Positions 1-7,706 of a stretch of DNA of 21,175 nt are shown here, piece by piece (the first letter of the stretch is position 1; each line of letters starts with the position of its first letter). A program made the translations under genes and the position numbers. The notes under the pieces were generated by a model. That model did no database searches. It had not been told where the DNA came from and was given only the letters and a program-made list of their open reading frames with translations. This DNA comes from a virus: the IMG/VR virus record IMGVR_UViG_3300035698_008229, positions 1 to 21,175 of that record; one strand, 5' to 3'.

Positions 1-537
1 CATTACCCCGGTGTGTGCGGAAACGTCTACAATAGAATACGTCTTCCCATCGGCGTCACCACCGAATGAAAAACCCTCTGAAACAGTTAGCTCAGTTGCG
101 CTTACAATGGCAGTAACGTATCCGAACTCAGGAGACGCCCCGCTCTTCTCAAGTATTATAGCGTCACCTATGGCAACCGGAGTACCTCCCGAAAAGTCCT
201 TCGTGGTATCTATGATGGAAGTCGTTGATCCACCAGAAGCGGTTCCGCTGAAAATTACCGTCCCGATGTCTTGTGCGTTATCATCCGATGCAACATCAAC
301 GGCTGCTGCTGTTGCTGGAGTATTTATATTCCCAGTCCCTTCCCAAACATCTCTCAGCGCTGTACCTGTTGCCGAGGCATACCCAAGATGGAACCATGGC
401 TGGTGGTCGGCTATGTCACCTTCAGCAAGTGCCTGAAGATAATCCTGTGCGCAGATTTGTGGCGCACCGTCATTGTTGATGTACCCATGAGCTGTCCCGT
501 CAGCATCGGTGTATTTTACTGATGAAAAATAACTCAT
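1..537 (-). CDS. Virion structural protein, C-terminus cut by window edge
   Basis: The reading frame opens with ATG at 537-535, follows a good Shine-Dalgarno (GGAGG six bases upstream), and stays open for 179 codons to the window edge, so the C-terminus is missing. The ATG overlaps the TGA of the preceding gene as ATGA, which indicates translational coupling. The visible protein is rich in Gly, Ala, Ser, Thr and Asp and looks like beta-structure. A stretch around residues 65-110 (starting LRDVWEG, then alternating small and hydrophobic residues) resembles small virion proteins found downstream of tail genes in many siphophages; that resemblance is from memory and family-level only. Its place after the tape measure and the LamG protein suggests a tail-tip or surface protein. 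The exact role is unknown. Confidence 0.65.
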   Translation of the reverse strand, partial: MSYFSSVKYTDADGTAHGYINNDGAPQICAQDYLQALAEGDIADHQPWFHLGYASATGTALRDVWEGTGNINTPATAAAVDVASDDNAQDIGTVIFSGTASGGSTTSIIDTTKDFSGGTPVAIGDAIILEKSGASPEFGYVTAIVSATELTVSEGFSFGGDADGKTYSIVDVSAHTGVM

Positions 538-968
538 TTTATCCTCCAGTTTGTTCCGTTGCTTTTAACGAGCAGATTACTATCAGGCGGCACCGACTGC
601 GATGTCTCGCCTTGGATAGTTCCACCGTTACTATCTACCGTGATATTACCAGCAGATGAATTATCAATCTCATACGGTCGTCCTGCTATTCCAACTGCTG
701 ATGGCAAGGTGATCGTTTTTCCTGTCGCTGTCACCTCAACGGTAAAGTGCGCTGATGTGAGGGTAAGATCGACGGCTGTTATCGTATAATTGGTGTACGG
801 GTAGAAGGCCCGTTCGGTTCCGTCATTGTCGAGAACGATTAGCTCCCCGGTGTCATTCGAGAAGTATAGCTTGAGGTTTTCCCCGCTCGCCGTTACGTTC
901 GCGCGGCTTTGGTTCGCAAGGTATATACTCTTGCTTACCGCACCGGTTTTCGTAAATTCATTATTCAT
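534..968 (-). CDS. Small tail or fibre-like virion protein
   Basis: A 144-residue protein that starts at an ATG overlapping the upstream TGA (ATGA), with GAGGA upstream. The C-terminal half (about residues 80-144) is a beta-rich pattern seen at the ends of many phage tail fibre and tail-spike proteins: KTITLPSA, a Gly-rich turn, then alternating strands built of Asn, Ser, Gly and Thr, and a final NGTNWRIK. Such C-terminal modules often form trimeric receptor-facing heads; that is family knowledge, not shown here. It lies in a chain of three coupled small genes at the distal end of the tail module. A receptor-binding or surface role is likely but inferred; a decoration protein is the alternative. 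Confidence 0.7.
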   Translation of the reverse strand: MNNEFTKTGAVSKSIYLANQSRANVTASGENLKLYFSNDTGELIVLDNDGTERAFYPYTNYTITAVDLTLTSAHFTVEVTATGKTITLPSAVGIAGRPYEIDNSSAGNITVDSNGGTIQGETSQSVPPDSNLLVKSNGTNWRIK

Positions 969-1303
969 GTTTCGGTATCCTCGAATGTGTTTTGGCAGTT
1001 CAAGATAGTCGTAGGCGTTTCGTTAAAAACATCCTGCCACACTTCTTCGTTCGCGTCGGTGAAAAGGTCTTGAACGATCTCAGGTGTCTTTCTTCCGTGG
1101 AGCAGTTCAAGTTCTTCGTTCTGAATCTCGATACCGATTTCTACCAGTTCGGAACCTTCGTCTTCAGCAACACCAAGTTCAACCGCTTGTGTTTTGTTTG
1201 CCGAGATAGATACCGGCATTGCTAAAGAATACGCGACGTTCATGACGCCCGTTTCATTGTTCTCAACGTATTCAAATATTTCTCGAAAGGTCAGGTCTGC
1301 CAT
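965..1303 (-). CDS. Hypothetical protein in tail module
   Basis: A 112-residue acidic protein that I do not recognise. The start ATG follows GGAG with good spacing and comes directly after the tandem TAA TAA that ends the LamG-tube gene. The stop TGA overlaps the next start (ATGA). There is no signal peptide, membrane segment or cysteine motif; a single Cys lies near the C-terminus. The middle (about residues 35-70) is rich in Glu and branched aliphatics and may form helix or beta structure. The position between a tail protein and a fibre-like protein, with coupling on both sides, suggests a tail-tip component or assembly factor. This rests on position alone. Confidence 0.6.
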   Translation of the reverse strand: MADLTFREIFEYVENNETGVMNVAYSLAMPVSISANKTQAVELGVAEDEGSELVEIGIEIQNEELELLHGRKTPEIVQDLFTDANEEVWQDVFNETPTTILNCQNTFEDTET

Positions 1304-1306
1304 TTA

Positions 1307-3451
1307 TTACTCCACGCGTATTTTGATTTCGTCAATTATTTGATGGTTACTATCCCCTGCCACTCGGTATTCAAGTTCTGACGATGCTGGTATAATTGTC
1401 GCTGATCCTGTGGCTATTTGCTCGATATCATCTATCCATAGTTGCCATACGCCAATGGTACTTTTTGCTTTAAGTAAATACCTTGTATTGGGAGATACTA
1501 TGCCAGCATATATTATAATCAAATTTGAAACGCCATTATCAACGTAAATATGTATATCATTGCCATTATTCGAGTACTGAATATCAAAGTCTGTTGTCCC
1601 TGGAGCACCACGCCTGAATAGCGATGCCGCGCCGGTCGTCTCCCTCGTAAAATAAAATTCGACGCTCCAAGTATTTATTGCTGTCAACGCTTGTGATGCA
1701 AGATATGATATCGTTAGATAGTTATTATCGGTTGACCAAAAATCAAACGCATACCCTATTGCATCAGCGATATATCTCGCTGTGCCTGTCCAGATAGCCG
1801 TATTATCAGCAATGGAATCATCTGGATTGTTTTCACCTTTCCACCAGCCTTTAATCGTAGCATCAATCGTTTCTTCATCGCACACAGCCGGTGTGACTAT
1901 TTTCCCGGTGATAAGCCTATCCGCTACCCTCGCGCCAGCGTACCCGTGCGAGCGCATGAGGCCGCTGAAAAGATTGACCACTTCGCCACTTGATATTTCC
2001 AATGACAGCGGGTAGATGTCAGATCCGAAAAGTGTTGTAACCATGCTCATTGCCGGGATAGGAATGCCTGCGTCAAATGTCGATGCCGTTATCCTGTCAG
2101 CGTATGCCAGCGTCGTTATCCCTTCAAGCGCACCAATAAAGGAGAACTCAATCGCTATCGGTTTTCCTACCTTGTCAAGGACAAATTTGACATTGCCCAT
2201 TGCTCCGCTTATTTTATAAACCAATTGACGAGGCTCTTCTGATTCATCCTCATAGACTACTTCAATGGTCGCCGGTACGCGGTTCATTATAGAAGATGGT
2301 TTTACCGAGACGCCGGAATTGCCATGCGATGTTTGCGCCCACCCGCACGCGCGAAGCATGTCATAGTATTTCGGCGCGTCGTTGTCGAATAGCTGCGCGT
2401 AGAGATCGACCTTGAAGTTCACAGCGCAAGATCGCTTCCCGCTTATGCTGGTGACGTTGGAGAAGTCGCCGCGCTGTTCCTGTCGAGGTGTTGATTCAAT
2501 ATCAGGGGCCACTTTCAAGTCGTAGGCATGATAGGAATATTCAGCCGTTGTCAACGTCTCTGGTGTATACGGTGTTGATTCGAGTTTGAATCCGAGGAGG
2601 TCTTTGTGCTCGGTTATGTAAATTCCACGAGTGTTAGCGTCTGGTGATGGCGTTGCCCATAATACGCTTCCGGCGCCGGTTGCGCTATTCCATTCAGAGT
2701 AATCAAACCAATCGGCAGCGGGGGTTCCAGCGGCTTTTATTATCTCGATTTCAGCGTCGGTCAGAGCCTCGTTGAAAATCATAAAACCCTTGTAAATACC
2801 GTTTGCTTGTAAAAGATCGGCATTGACAGGAATATTTAACTTTGCCAGTGATCCATCACTCGGCAAGTGGGTTAGAATATCATTCCCGGATGTTTTCTCG
2901 GTGTCACCTATGCGTAATTTTTGGTAGTAATTTGTTGGAGCGATAAATCTACGCATGCAATAAAATCGTTCTACGCCGTCATTGAGTGCCCCGTATCCTG
3001 ACGGGTTAAAAGCATACGGGGTTTGGTTGCCAGATTCATGCCATAGCCGTTGTGCAAATCCAGTCGTTAACCGCGACAACCTATAAAGTGTATTGCTGTC
3101 TGACCCTGCACCAGAACCGCACATACAATAATACAATCGGTATGAGTCAAATTCTGTGAAGGAATGTGTAAAAATAATCGTGATCTCACCGGTTATTTGT
3201 AGTGCCGCTTTCACTGAAGATTCAAGATGTCCGTATCCTGATCCGGCACCGCTCGTGAAATACGCTCGTTCATCCCCGCACGTCTCCCCAGCCCCGAAAT
3301 CAGTTAGAGCAAGCGCGAGGGCCCCGCTGTCAGATTGATCCGCGACGTTCGGAGTGTACCCTGTCGTATGCAGGCCCTCACAAAAAGGGTACCATGCGAC
3401 AAGCGATTCCTTTGAAGCAAGTAAGTCACGAAAGGCTGTTGGAATTGCCAT
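1307..3451 (-). CDS. LamG / tail-tube-like / LamG chimeric tail protein
   Basis: This 714-residue protein has three parts. Residues 1-245 look like a laminin-G/ConA-like jelly roll, opening LVAWYPF and closing with FNEALTDAEIEII, a typical LamG end. Residues about 283-525 are clearly homologous to the tail tube protein encoded at 7208-6231: both share LESTPYT/LEDTAYT, PDIES/PEIES, SISGKR/SISGRR, VDLY, RACG, NRVP-TIEVVY, GAMG and EGITT/DGITT in the same order. Residues 532-714 look like a second LamG-like sandwich, starting IKGWWKGE and ending IIDEIKIRVE. The gene follows the tape measure by two bases and has only a weak Shine-Dalgarno, so coupling is likely. A distal tail or tube-decorating adhesin is the best guess. 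It ends in tandem TAA stops. Confidence 0.85.
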   Translation of the reverse strand: MAIPTAFRDLLASKESLVAWYPFCEGLHTTGYTPNVADQSDSGALALALTDFGAGETCGDERAYFTSGAGSGYGHLESSVKAALQITGEITIIFTHSFTEFDSYRLYYCMCGSGAGSDSNTLYRLSRLTTGFAQRLWHESGNQTPYAFNPSGYGALNDGVERFYCMRRFIAPTNYYQKLRIGDTEKTSGNDILTHLPSDGSLAKLNIPVNADLLQANGIYKGFMIFNEALTDAEIEIIKAAGTPAADWFDYSEWNSATGAGSVLWATPSPDANTRGIYITEHKDLLGFKLESTPYTPETLTTAEYSYHAYDLKVAPDIESTPRQEQRGDFSNVTSISGKRSCAVNFKVDLYAQLFDNDAPKYYDMLRACGWAQTSHGNSGVSVKPSSIMNRVPATIEVVYEDESEEPRQLVYKISGAMGNVKFVLDKVGKPIAIEFSFIGALEGITTLAYADRITASTFDAGIPIPAMSMVTTLFGSDIYPLSLEISSGEVVNLFSGLMRSHGYAGARVADRLITGKIVTPAVCDEETIDATIKGWWKGENNPDDSIADNTAIWTGTARYIADAIGYAFDFWSTDNNYLTISYLASQALTAINTWSVEFYFTRETTGAASLFRRGAPGTTDFDIQYSNNGNDIHIYVDNGVSNLIIIYAGIVSPNTRYLLKAKSTIGVWQLWIDDIEQIATGSATIIPASSELEYRVAGDSNHQIIDEIKIRVE

Positions 3452-3453
3452 AA

Positions 3454-5007
3454 TTATCTCGCGTACTCATAATCGGTGAGGCGGCCTTCGTTCTTCGCCT
3501 GAAGCATGGCCTTGCCGATGATAGGTACAAGTGAGTCAACGGTATATTGCGCCGCAGACTGGTCATAGTTCCCGCCAGCGCCGACGTTGATATGAAGGTT
3601 TACAGCGTCATTTGAACTTCGCGACCTGTTGTCGTTATTCGTGGTAAGCAGATTCCACATCTTCGTCTGCTGCTCCTTATTCAGGATCATCTCCCCGGGA
3701 GTAAGCATGGCCGAGACTGAATCACCTGCGGACGGTGTGCCGCCTACCACGCCGCCGCCAGCGTACTTCTGCTGGCCTATAATGGCAACCTGTGCCATAC
3801 CGGACGCAATGATGAAAGGGATCATCCACGGGGTTGCCAGTGACTTCGTAACGGCAAGGGCTGTATTTGCCGTCGCCTGCGCGATATCAATACCCTTCTG
3901 AACTCCTGCACCGGCCTTCGACGCCTTGGCTATCTGGGAGAATGAGCCGAGTACGACGCTTGTGCCACGATCCCAGTTCTGGATTCTTGCTCTCGTATTA
4001 TCATCGTCTTGTTTTTTCTGTTCTTTTTTTCCATCCGACTCTATTTTGTCCCCGATGATTTTATACTTATCATTGATAAGCGCCTTTGCTTCTTTGTTAG
4101 TTTTGTACTGTTCAAGCTCGCGATCGAGCTTGAGTTGATTCAGCGCGAGTTCTTTTTCGACTCCGCTTTCCATGATCGACAACGTTGTGTCTTCCAGAGA
4201 TTCTTGTGCTGTTTTAATGGCGGCATTGACCGCATCTATTTCTGACACATCACCGAGGAACATTGATAAGGCATCACCCTGATCATTTCCAATATCTTTT
4301 CCAATCGAGTCGAGCAAACTATTTACATCATCAATACTTTTCTTTTGATTATTCTTTGCATCTTCAGCGGCCTTGTTATTAATAACTTTTAACTTCTGCT
4401 GATACAAATCCCATATTGCAAGTTGCTTCGTTGTTGCGTCTTCTTCCTCACCGACGCTTGCCTTCCGCCTTTTCATCTCCTCAAAAAGAAGTTGCTTCTG
4501 CATATTTATTGAAAATGCAGCTCGTTCTTTATTTATAGTTTCCCATGTTATTGCTTCTTCTTTTATAATTTCTGTTGTGCTGTCCACAGTTGTTTCGAAA
4601 TTATCAACGATACTCGCGTTGTTAGAACGAGTCACACCAAGTATCTGCTGCATTCCAGTTGACCAGAGATGAATAATCGTTCCTATACCGTCAACCCATA
4701 ACTTTAATACTGGAAGTAAATCTTTGACGATAATATTGATGAATGGGTTTATCCCTTCGGTTATAGATTTACCAAGCCCTTCTGTAATATCACCGAGGGC
4801 CATTTCAAGTTGAATAGCAGGGCCACTACCAACGGCCCCTATCGATTGAGCAGCTCCGTCAACTTGTTTTGCCATATTTCGCATGGCAGTTTCAATTCTC
4901 TCTGTTGACCCGACTGCTCCAGTAATTTCAATACCATATCTCGTCAATGCGTTAGTTGAAGACCCGATTGATTTTCCAACGAGATCTGCAGCTGCCGCAA
5001 GGTTCAT
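3454..5007 (-). CDS. Tail tape measure protein, C-terminal part
   Basis: This is the main body of a tape measure protein, which sets tail length and leaves through the tube during DNA ejection. The 517 codons begin at an ATG directly behind the TAA of the 5008-5469 frame, in the same frame, with no Shine-Dalgarno. The first residues (NLAAAADLVG, then SSTNALTRYGI) match the interior of intact tape measures rather than an N-terminus. Residues about 150-345 are charged, coiled-coil-like helix; about 370-412 are Ala-rich and hydrophobic, holding likely membrane-active helices. Residues 416-450 carry the common tape measure ending GGGVVGGTPSAGDSV and MLTPGEMILNKEQQ. If the stop is a nonsense change or is read through, the full product is about 671 residues. 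Confidence 0.88.
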   Translation of the reverse strand: MNLAAAADLVGKSIGSSTNALTRYGIEITGAVGSTERIETAMRNMAKQVDGAAQSIGAVGSGPAIQLEMALGDITEGLGKSITEGINPFINIIVKDLLPVLKLWVDGIGTIIHLWSTGMQQILGVTRSNNASIVDNFETTVDSTTEIIKEEAITWETINKERAAFSINMQKQLLFEEMKRRKASVGEEEDATTKQLAIWDLYQQKLKVINNKAAEDAKNNQKKSIDDVNSLLDSIGKDIGNDQGDALSMFLGDVSEIDAVNAAIKTAQESLEDTTLSIMESGVEKELALNQLKLDRELEQYKTNKEAKALINDKYKIIGDKIESDGKKEQKKQDDDNTRARIQNWDRGTSVVLGSFSQIAKASKAGAGVQKGIDIAQATANTALAVTKSLATPWMIPFIIASGMAQVAIIGQQKYAGGGVVGGTPSAGDSVSAMLTPGEMILNKEQQTKMWNLLTTNNDNRSRSSNDAVNLHINVGAGGNYDQSAAQYTVDSLVPIIGKAMLQAKNEGRLTDYEYAR

Positions 5008-5469
5008 TTATTTGGCGGCAGCAAAATCTACTATCAAAGGCGTTAATTTTCTGATTTGATCTTCTTCTTTTACGAACTGCGCGAGGCGAGCCTGTGCCTG
5101 AATAATCTCTTCATCGCCATATCTTGTCTTCGTCTGAATGGCAGAGGCCTGATCGAGAAGCGCTTGACTGGTAAACCCAAGTGCGTTGCGAAGTAATTCC
5201 TGAGCCGTTATCTGTTTATCGTAAGCAGCTATACTCTCAGATATAGTCCCTGACATTGCCTGCCATGCGCCGCGTAACGCCCCAAGCGCAACCTGTGCGG
5301 TCGCGAACCCACCCATCGTCGTGAGAAACTGCTTTGTCCCGCTGCTCGCTTTTGCCATCGACTCGGTAGATGTATTTTTGAATTCACCGAGTGACTTGTT
5401 TATATTACCAATCTCTCCGCTGATAAAATTCTTCATCCGCGCTTCGAGCTGCAATACTTCGTTTGCCAT
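5008..5469 (-). CDS. Tail tape measure protein, N-terminal part ending at in-frame TAA
   Basis: These 153 codons start at ATG 5469-5467 behind a strong GGAGG, one base after the chaperone stop. The product is helical and Ala-rich with a hydrophobic stretch near residues 50-70, followed by YDKQITAQELLRNALG and an IQTKTRYGDEEI segment, both typical of tape measure N-terminal regions. The frame ends at TAA (5010-5008), and the very next codon is the ATG of the C-terminal part in the same frame. The conserved segment (LIVDFAAAK, stop, MNLAAAADLVG) runs straight across the stop. So this is most likely one ancestral gene interrupted by a nonsense codon, though an expressed split by reinitiation or readthrough is possible. 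Confidence 0.85.
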   Translation of the reverse strand: MANEVLQLEARMKNFISGEIGNINKSLGEFKNTSTESMAKASSGTKQFLTTMGGFATAQVALGALRGAWQAMSGTISESIAAYDKQITAQELLRNALGFTSQALLDQASAIQTKTRYGDEEIIQAQARLAQFVKEEDQIRKLTPLIVDFAAAK

Positions 5470-5470
5470 G

Positions 5471-5806
5471 TCAGGCCTCCATCAAACAGGAGTTAAATTC
5501 TGTATCGTAAATGCGTTCAGCAGCGAGATACCTCGGACTGACTTCATCAATTCCGGGGAACTTCGCCGACGGGTGCTTCTCAAAAAATGACTGGCACTTC
5601 AGAAACTCCCAAACTGACGAAGGAATGAATTGAACGGGACACGACCAGAAATTGGTTCGCACCCCGCCCTCTTCATCAACCATAGTCGGATTTGCCATAA
5701 TAGTACGCCCTTCGCAACCCCACACTTTTTTGCGGCTTGGATCGTCTCGGCATACGTCACATCTGAAATTGCGCCCCGCCTTGCCGCTTTTTAAGCGTGC
5801 GCTTAT
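5471..5806 (-). CDS. Tail assembly chaperone, -1 frameshift extension (T-like)
   Basis: A -1 frame opens where the chaperone frame 6231-5803 ends and runs 111 codons to TGA at 5473-5471. A GTG at 5725 could start a shorter 84-residue form, but no good Shine-Dalgarno precedes it. The frame is open and protein-like upstream of that GTG, including Cys-x2-Cys (residues 158 and 161 of the fusion), then WGC at 171-173 and SCPV near 197. These four cysteines suggest a small zinc-binding fold. This is the arrangement of the lambda G/GT pair, in which frameshifting makes a longer chaperone that binds the tape measure; the tape measure gene follows directly. The fused protein would have 253 residues. 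Confidence 0.75.
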   Translation of the reverse strand: MSARLKSGKAGRNFRCDVCRDDPSRKKVWGCEGRTIMANPTMVDEEGGVRTNFWSCPVQFIPSSVWEFLKCQSFFEKHPSAKFPGIDEVSPRYLAAERIYDTEFNSCLMEA

Positions 5807-6231
5807 TTTAAACCGAGCACCTCTTCCTGTGATAAAGATGCCCTGCTCAAAATTGCTTCACAAAGCTCTTCGAGAATCGTGATTGGAAGATTCGTTGCTG
5901 TGCCTATGAAGTCTACTATGCGGCCTTCACCGTCATAGTAGTTGTCCCAGCGCACAAGCCCTTTTGCAACAACATTGATCGTGAACTCGCCCCGCTTTAC
6001 CGCGATGGTTGCCTTCCCATTTTCGACCTGAACTTCACCGCGCATCGAGTCTGAGAACCGCAGAGCGTCTTCGCCAGAGATAGGCCGAAGCGTGAACTTC
6101 GGCTTTATCTCTTCCGGCAAGTCACGAAACGCTATCGGGACGTACACGAACTGTTCCTCTGGCCGGATCGCCGCAAAGCGACGAATCCGGTCAAGATACT
6201 CTTTGCTGATGGTCACGTTTTTTGTTTCCAT
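5803..6231 (-). CDS. Tail assembly chaperone (G-like)
   Basis: A 142-residue protein between the tail tube and tape measure genes, the standard place for the tail assembly chaperone of siphophages. The start ATG overlaps the tube gene stop as TAATG. The sequence shows a chaperone-like pattern: RPISGEDALRFSD at about 51-63, a VRWDNYYDGEGR segment at about 112-123, then LPITILEELCEAI and a charged SQEEVL end. Chaperones of this kind coat the tape measure and help tube polymerisation in the host cytoplasm. The gene ends GGT TTA AAA TAA, so a T TTA AAA slippery heptamer touches the stop and could send some ribosomes into the -1 extension. Confidence 0.82.
   Translation of the reverse strand: METKNVTISKEYLDRIRRFAAIRPEEQFVYVPIAFRDLPEEIKPKFTLRPISGEDALRFSDSMRGEVQVENGKATIAVKRGEFTINVVAKGLVRWDNYYDGEGRIVDFIGTATNLPITILEELCEAILSRASLSQEEVLGLK
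5806..5812 (-). promoter_or_regulatory. Probable -1 ribosomal frameshift site (T TTA AAA)
   Basis: Read on the minus strand, the end of the chaperone frame is GGT TTA AAA TAA. This contains T TTA AAA in the correct phase for the X XXY YYZ slip rule, directly before the zero-frame stop. A -1 slip gives ATA AGC GCA and an open frame of 111 codons. Eight bases past the heptamer lies a small hairpin (CGCTT, AAA loop, AAGCG; plus-strand 5785-5797), weak but at a usual stimulator distance. Confidence 0.72.
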
Positions 6232-7208
6232 TAAGTCTTGCTCCCTTGAAGAATTTCATACTCGTCATTTCCTGACGTGCTTCGCTTGAGTTCGATTTTG
6301 AGCGGGTTTGCCATGTGTCCTTCACGGGCCTCCGGTTTGTACGAATCAACAATCTGAGCGACAGGAGCAGAGATATAAAACGGGACTGAGCCGCCGACAG
6401 TAACCGAGAGAGCCCCGGTAGTGTTGTTGATCTGTGACGTGAGATAGTCTTTATCGTCTGTCACAACCATGTCAGGGTCGCATTCCATCACGGCGTTACG
6501 GTCAACCACGCGTGCTCCTTCGTATCCCTGCGCCTTCGATATGTCGCTGAACATCTGTACATCCTCGCCACCGTCAATCATGAACTTCGACGGGAACTGC
6601 CATGTGCCGAAGAATGAAAATGTCGCAGCAAGGATGGCAGGGGGAAGGGCGGTGTCGAATGCGGTAGGGGTGAGCAGGCTTGCGTTGGCTCTGGTCGTGA
6701 TGCCATCGAGCACGCCCTGAAACTCGAATGTGATCTTGATAGGCTGTCCTATCTGCGGGCTTTCAATCTTGAGCTTTCCCATTGCTCCGCGAACCTTGAC
6801 AACTATCTGCCGAGGGGTTGCGCCCTCTTCTGGGTAAACTACTTCGATGGTTCCAGGCACCCGATTGTAGTCGGCGTTCGGCGTGAGCGAGATCCCGGTT
6901 GAGCCGTGGGCGAGCTGCTTGTACCCGCAGGCACGAATCATTGCAAAATATTGCGGTGCGACCGCTACGCCTGAACCTGGGTATAGATCGACCGCGCAGG
7001 TGACGGTGCATTTGCGCCTGCCGCTGATTGATACGTCCCGGGAGTAGTCGCCACGCGCGAGCTTACGGGCATACGATTCAATCTCCGGCGAAACCTTCAC
7101 TTCGTAAATCCGCTGATTGTAATCTGCCGCCGTGAGAGTCTCTGCTGTATACGCAGTATCCTCAAGCGAGAACCCCATCGTAACCTTGTTTTCCATAAGT
7201 CTCAACAT
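6231..7208 (-). CDS. Major tail tube protein
   Basis: A 325-residue protein between the tail terminator and the chaperone, the usual place for the tail tube subunit that polymerises into the DNA conduit. The ATG at 7208 follows AGGAGGT with seven bases between, so this start is preferred over the internal ATG at codon 5. The sequence is beta-rich with no membrane segment. Its core (about residues 8-260) is repeated as the central domain of the LamG protein at 3451-1307, with shared SISGRR/SISGKR, NRVP-TIEVVY, RGAMG/SGAMG and DGITT/EGITT blocks. The C-terminal 65 residues have no counterpart there and might be a projecting domain. The identification rests on position, size and paralogy; I did not recognise a named family. 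Confidence 0.8.
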   Translation of the reverse strand: MLRLMENKVTMGFSLEDTAYTAETLTAADYNQRIYEVKVSPEIESYARKLARGDYSRDVSISGRRKCTVTCAVDLYPGSGVAVAPQYFAMIRACGYKQLAHGSTGISLTPNADYNRVPGTIEVVYPEEGATPRQIVVKVRGAMGKLKIESPQIGQPIKITFEFQGVLDGITTRANASLLTPTAFDTALPPAILAATFSFFGTWQFPSKFMIDGGEDVQMFSDISKAQGYEGARVVDRNAVMECDPDMVVTDDKDYLTSQINNTTGALSVTVGGSVPFYISAPVAQIVDSYKPEAREGHMANPLKIELKRSTSGNDEYEILQGSKT

Positions 7209-7229
7209 AATAACTACCTCCTGTGAAAG

Positions 7230-7706
7230 TTAAACCATCGAGTCTGGATCGTTCAGTTTTATAGAATAAAATACTTCGAAATCAACAGATACACCGCAGT
7301 TCGGAGTCTCGCGCTCAGTACCCCAGATCGTGCTCGCCAGCCAGATACAATTGAAAGCAGTTCGATCGCTGGCACTCGGCTTGATGTAATAATTAGCACC
7401 GAAGTATTTTTGTAAGTCAGCGATTGCCTTGTCCTGCGCCAGCGACGTATCGTTTTGGCTATTCAGGAACACGTCGAATTGTACCGGCATGAGAATATCA
7501 AGCGTCGGGTTGTTCCCACTGTGCCTATCACCGAGTCGATCTTCACGGCCAAGTAGGATATTTACAGTCGGGTATTGCACCATCGCTTCCATATTGATCG
7601 GCGGCTCGAACACGTCAGCATAGGTATAGTTATACCCTGCTGCAACAGTCATCTCTTCGACACAAGCCTTAAGTGCCAACCTTAGGTTCGTTCTTACAGA
7701 GCTCAT
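7230..7706 (-). CDS. Tail terminator / tail completion protein
   Basis: A 158-residue protein just upstream of the tail tube gene. Size, position and pattern fit the tail terminator (gpU/gp17-like), which caps the growing tube and meets the head-neck complex. Visible features are an N-terminal helix (NLRLALKACVEEM), an MVQYPTVNILLG strand pair, an MPVQFDVFL strand and a helix AQDKAIADLQKYFG, as in small mixed alpha/beta terminators. The start lies inside the 3' end of the upstream glycosyltransferase (38-base overlap) but has a strong GGAGGAA five bases ahead, so it can start independently. It is the first tail gene after the glycosyltransferase island. Confidence 0.72.
   Translation of the reverse strand: MSSVRTNLRLALKACVEEMTVAAGYNYTYADVFEPPINMEAMVQYPTVNILLGREDRLGDRHSGNNPTLDILMPVQFDVFLNSQNDTSLAQDKAIADLQKYFGANYYIKPSASDRTAFNCIWLASTIWGTERETPNCGVSVDFEVFYSIKLNDPDSMV

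Noticed and set aside
5008-5010. Genome-wide reassignment of TAA to an amino acid
   Set aside because: Several genes here end in TAA with a properly spaced next gene, and the LamG-tube gene ends in tandem TAA TAA. TAG and TGA are also used as normal stops, so a recoded genome is not supported.
5471-5725. Separate 84-residue gene starting at GTG 5725
   Set aside because: No good Shine-Dalgarno is present, and the same frame is protein-like back to the T TTA AAA site, including a Cys-x2-Cys that fits with downstream cysteines. A frameshift extension explains it better.
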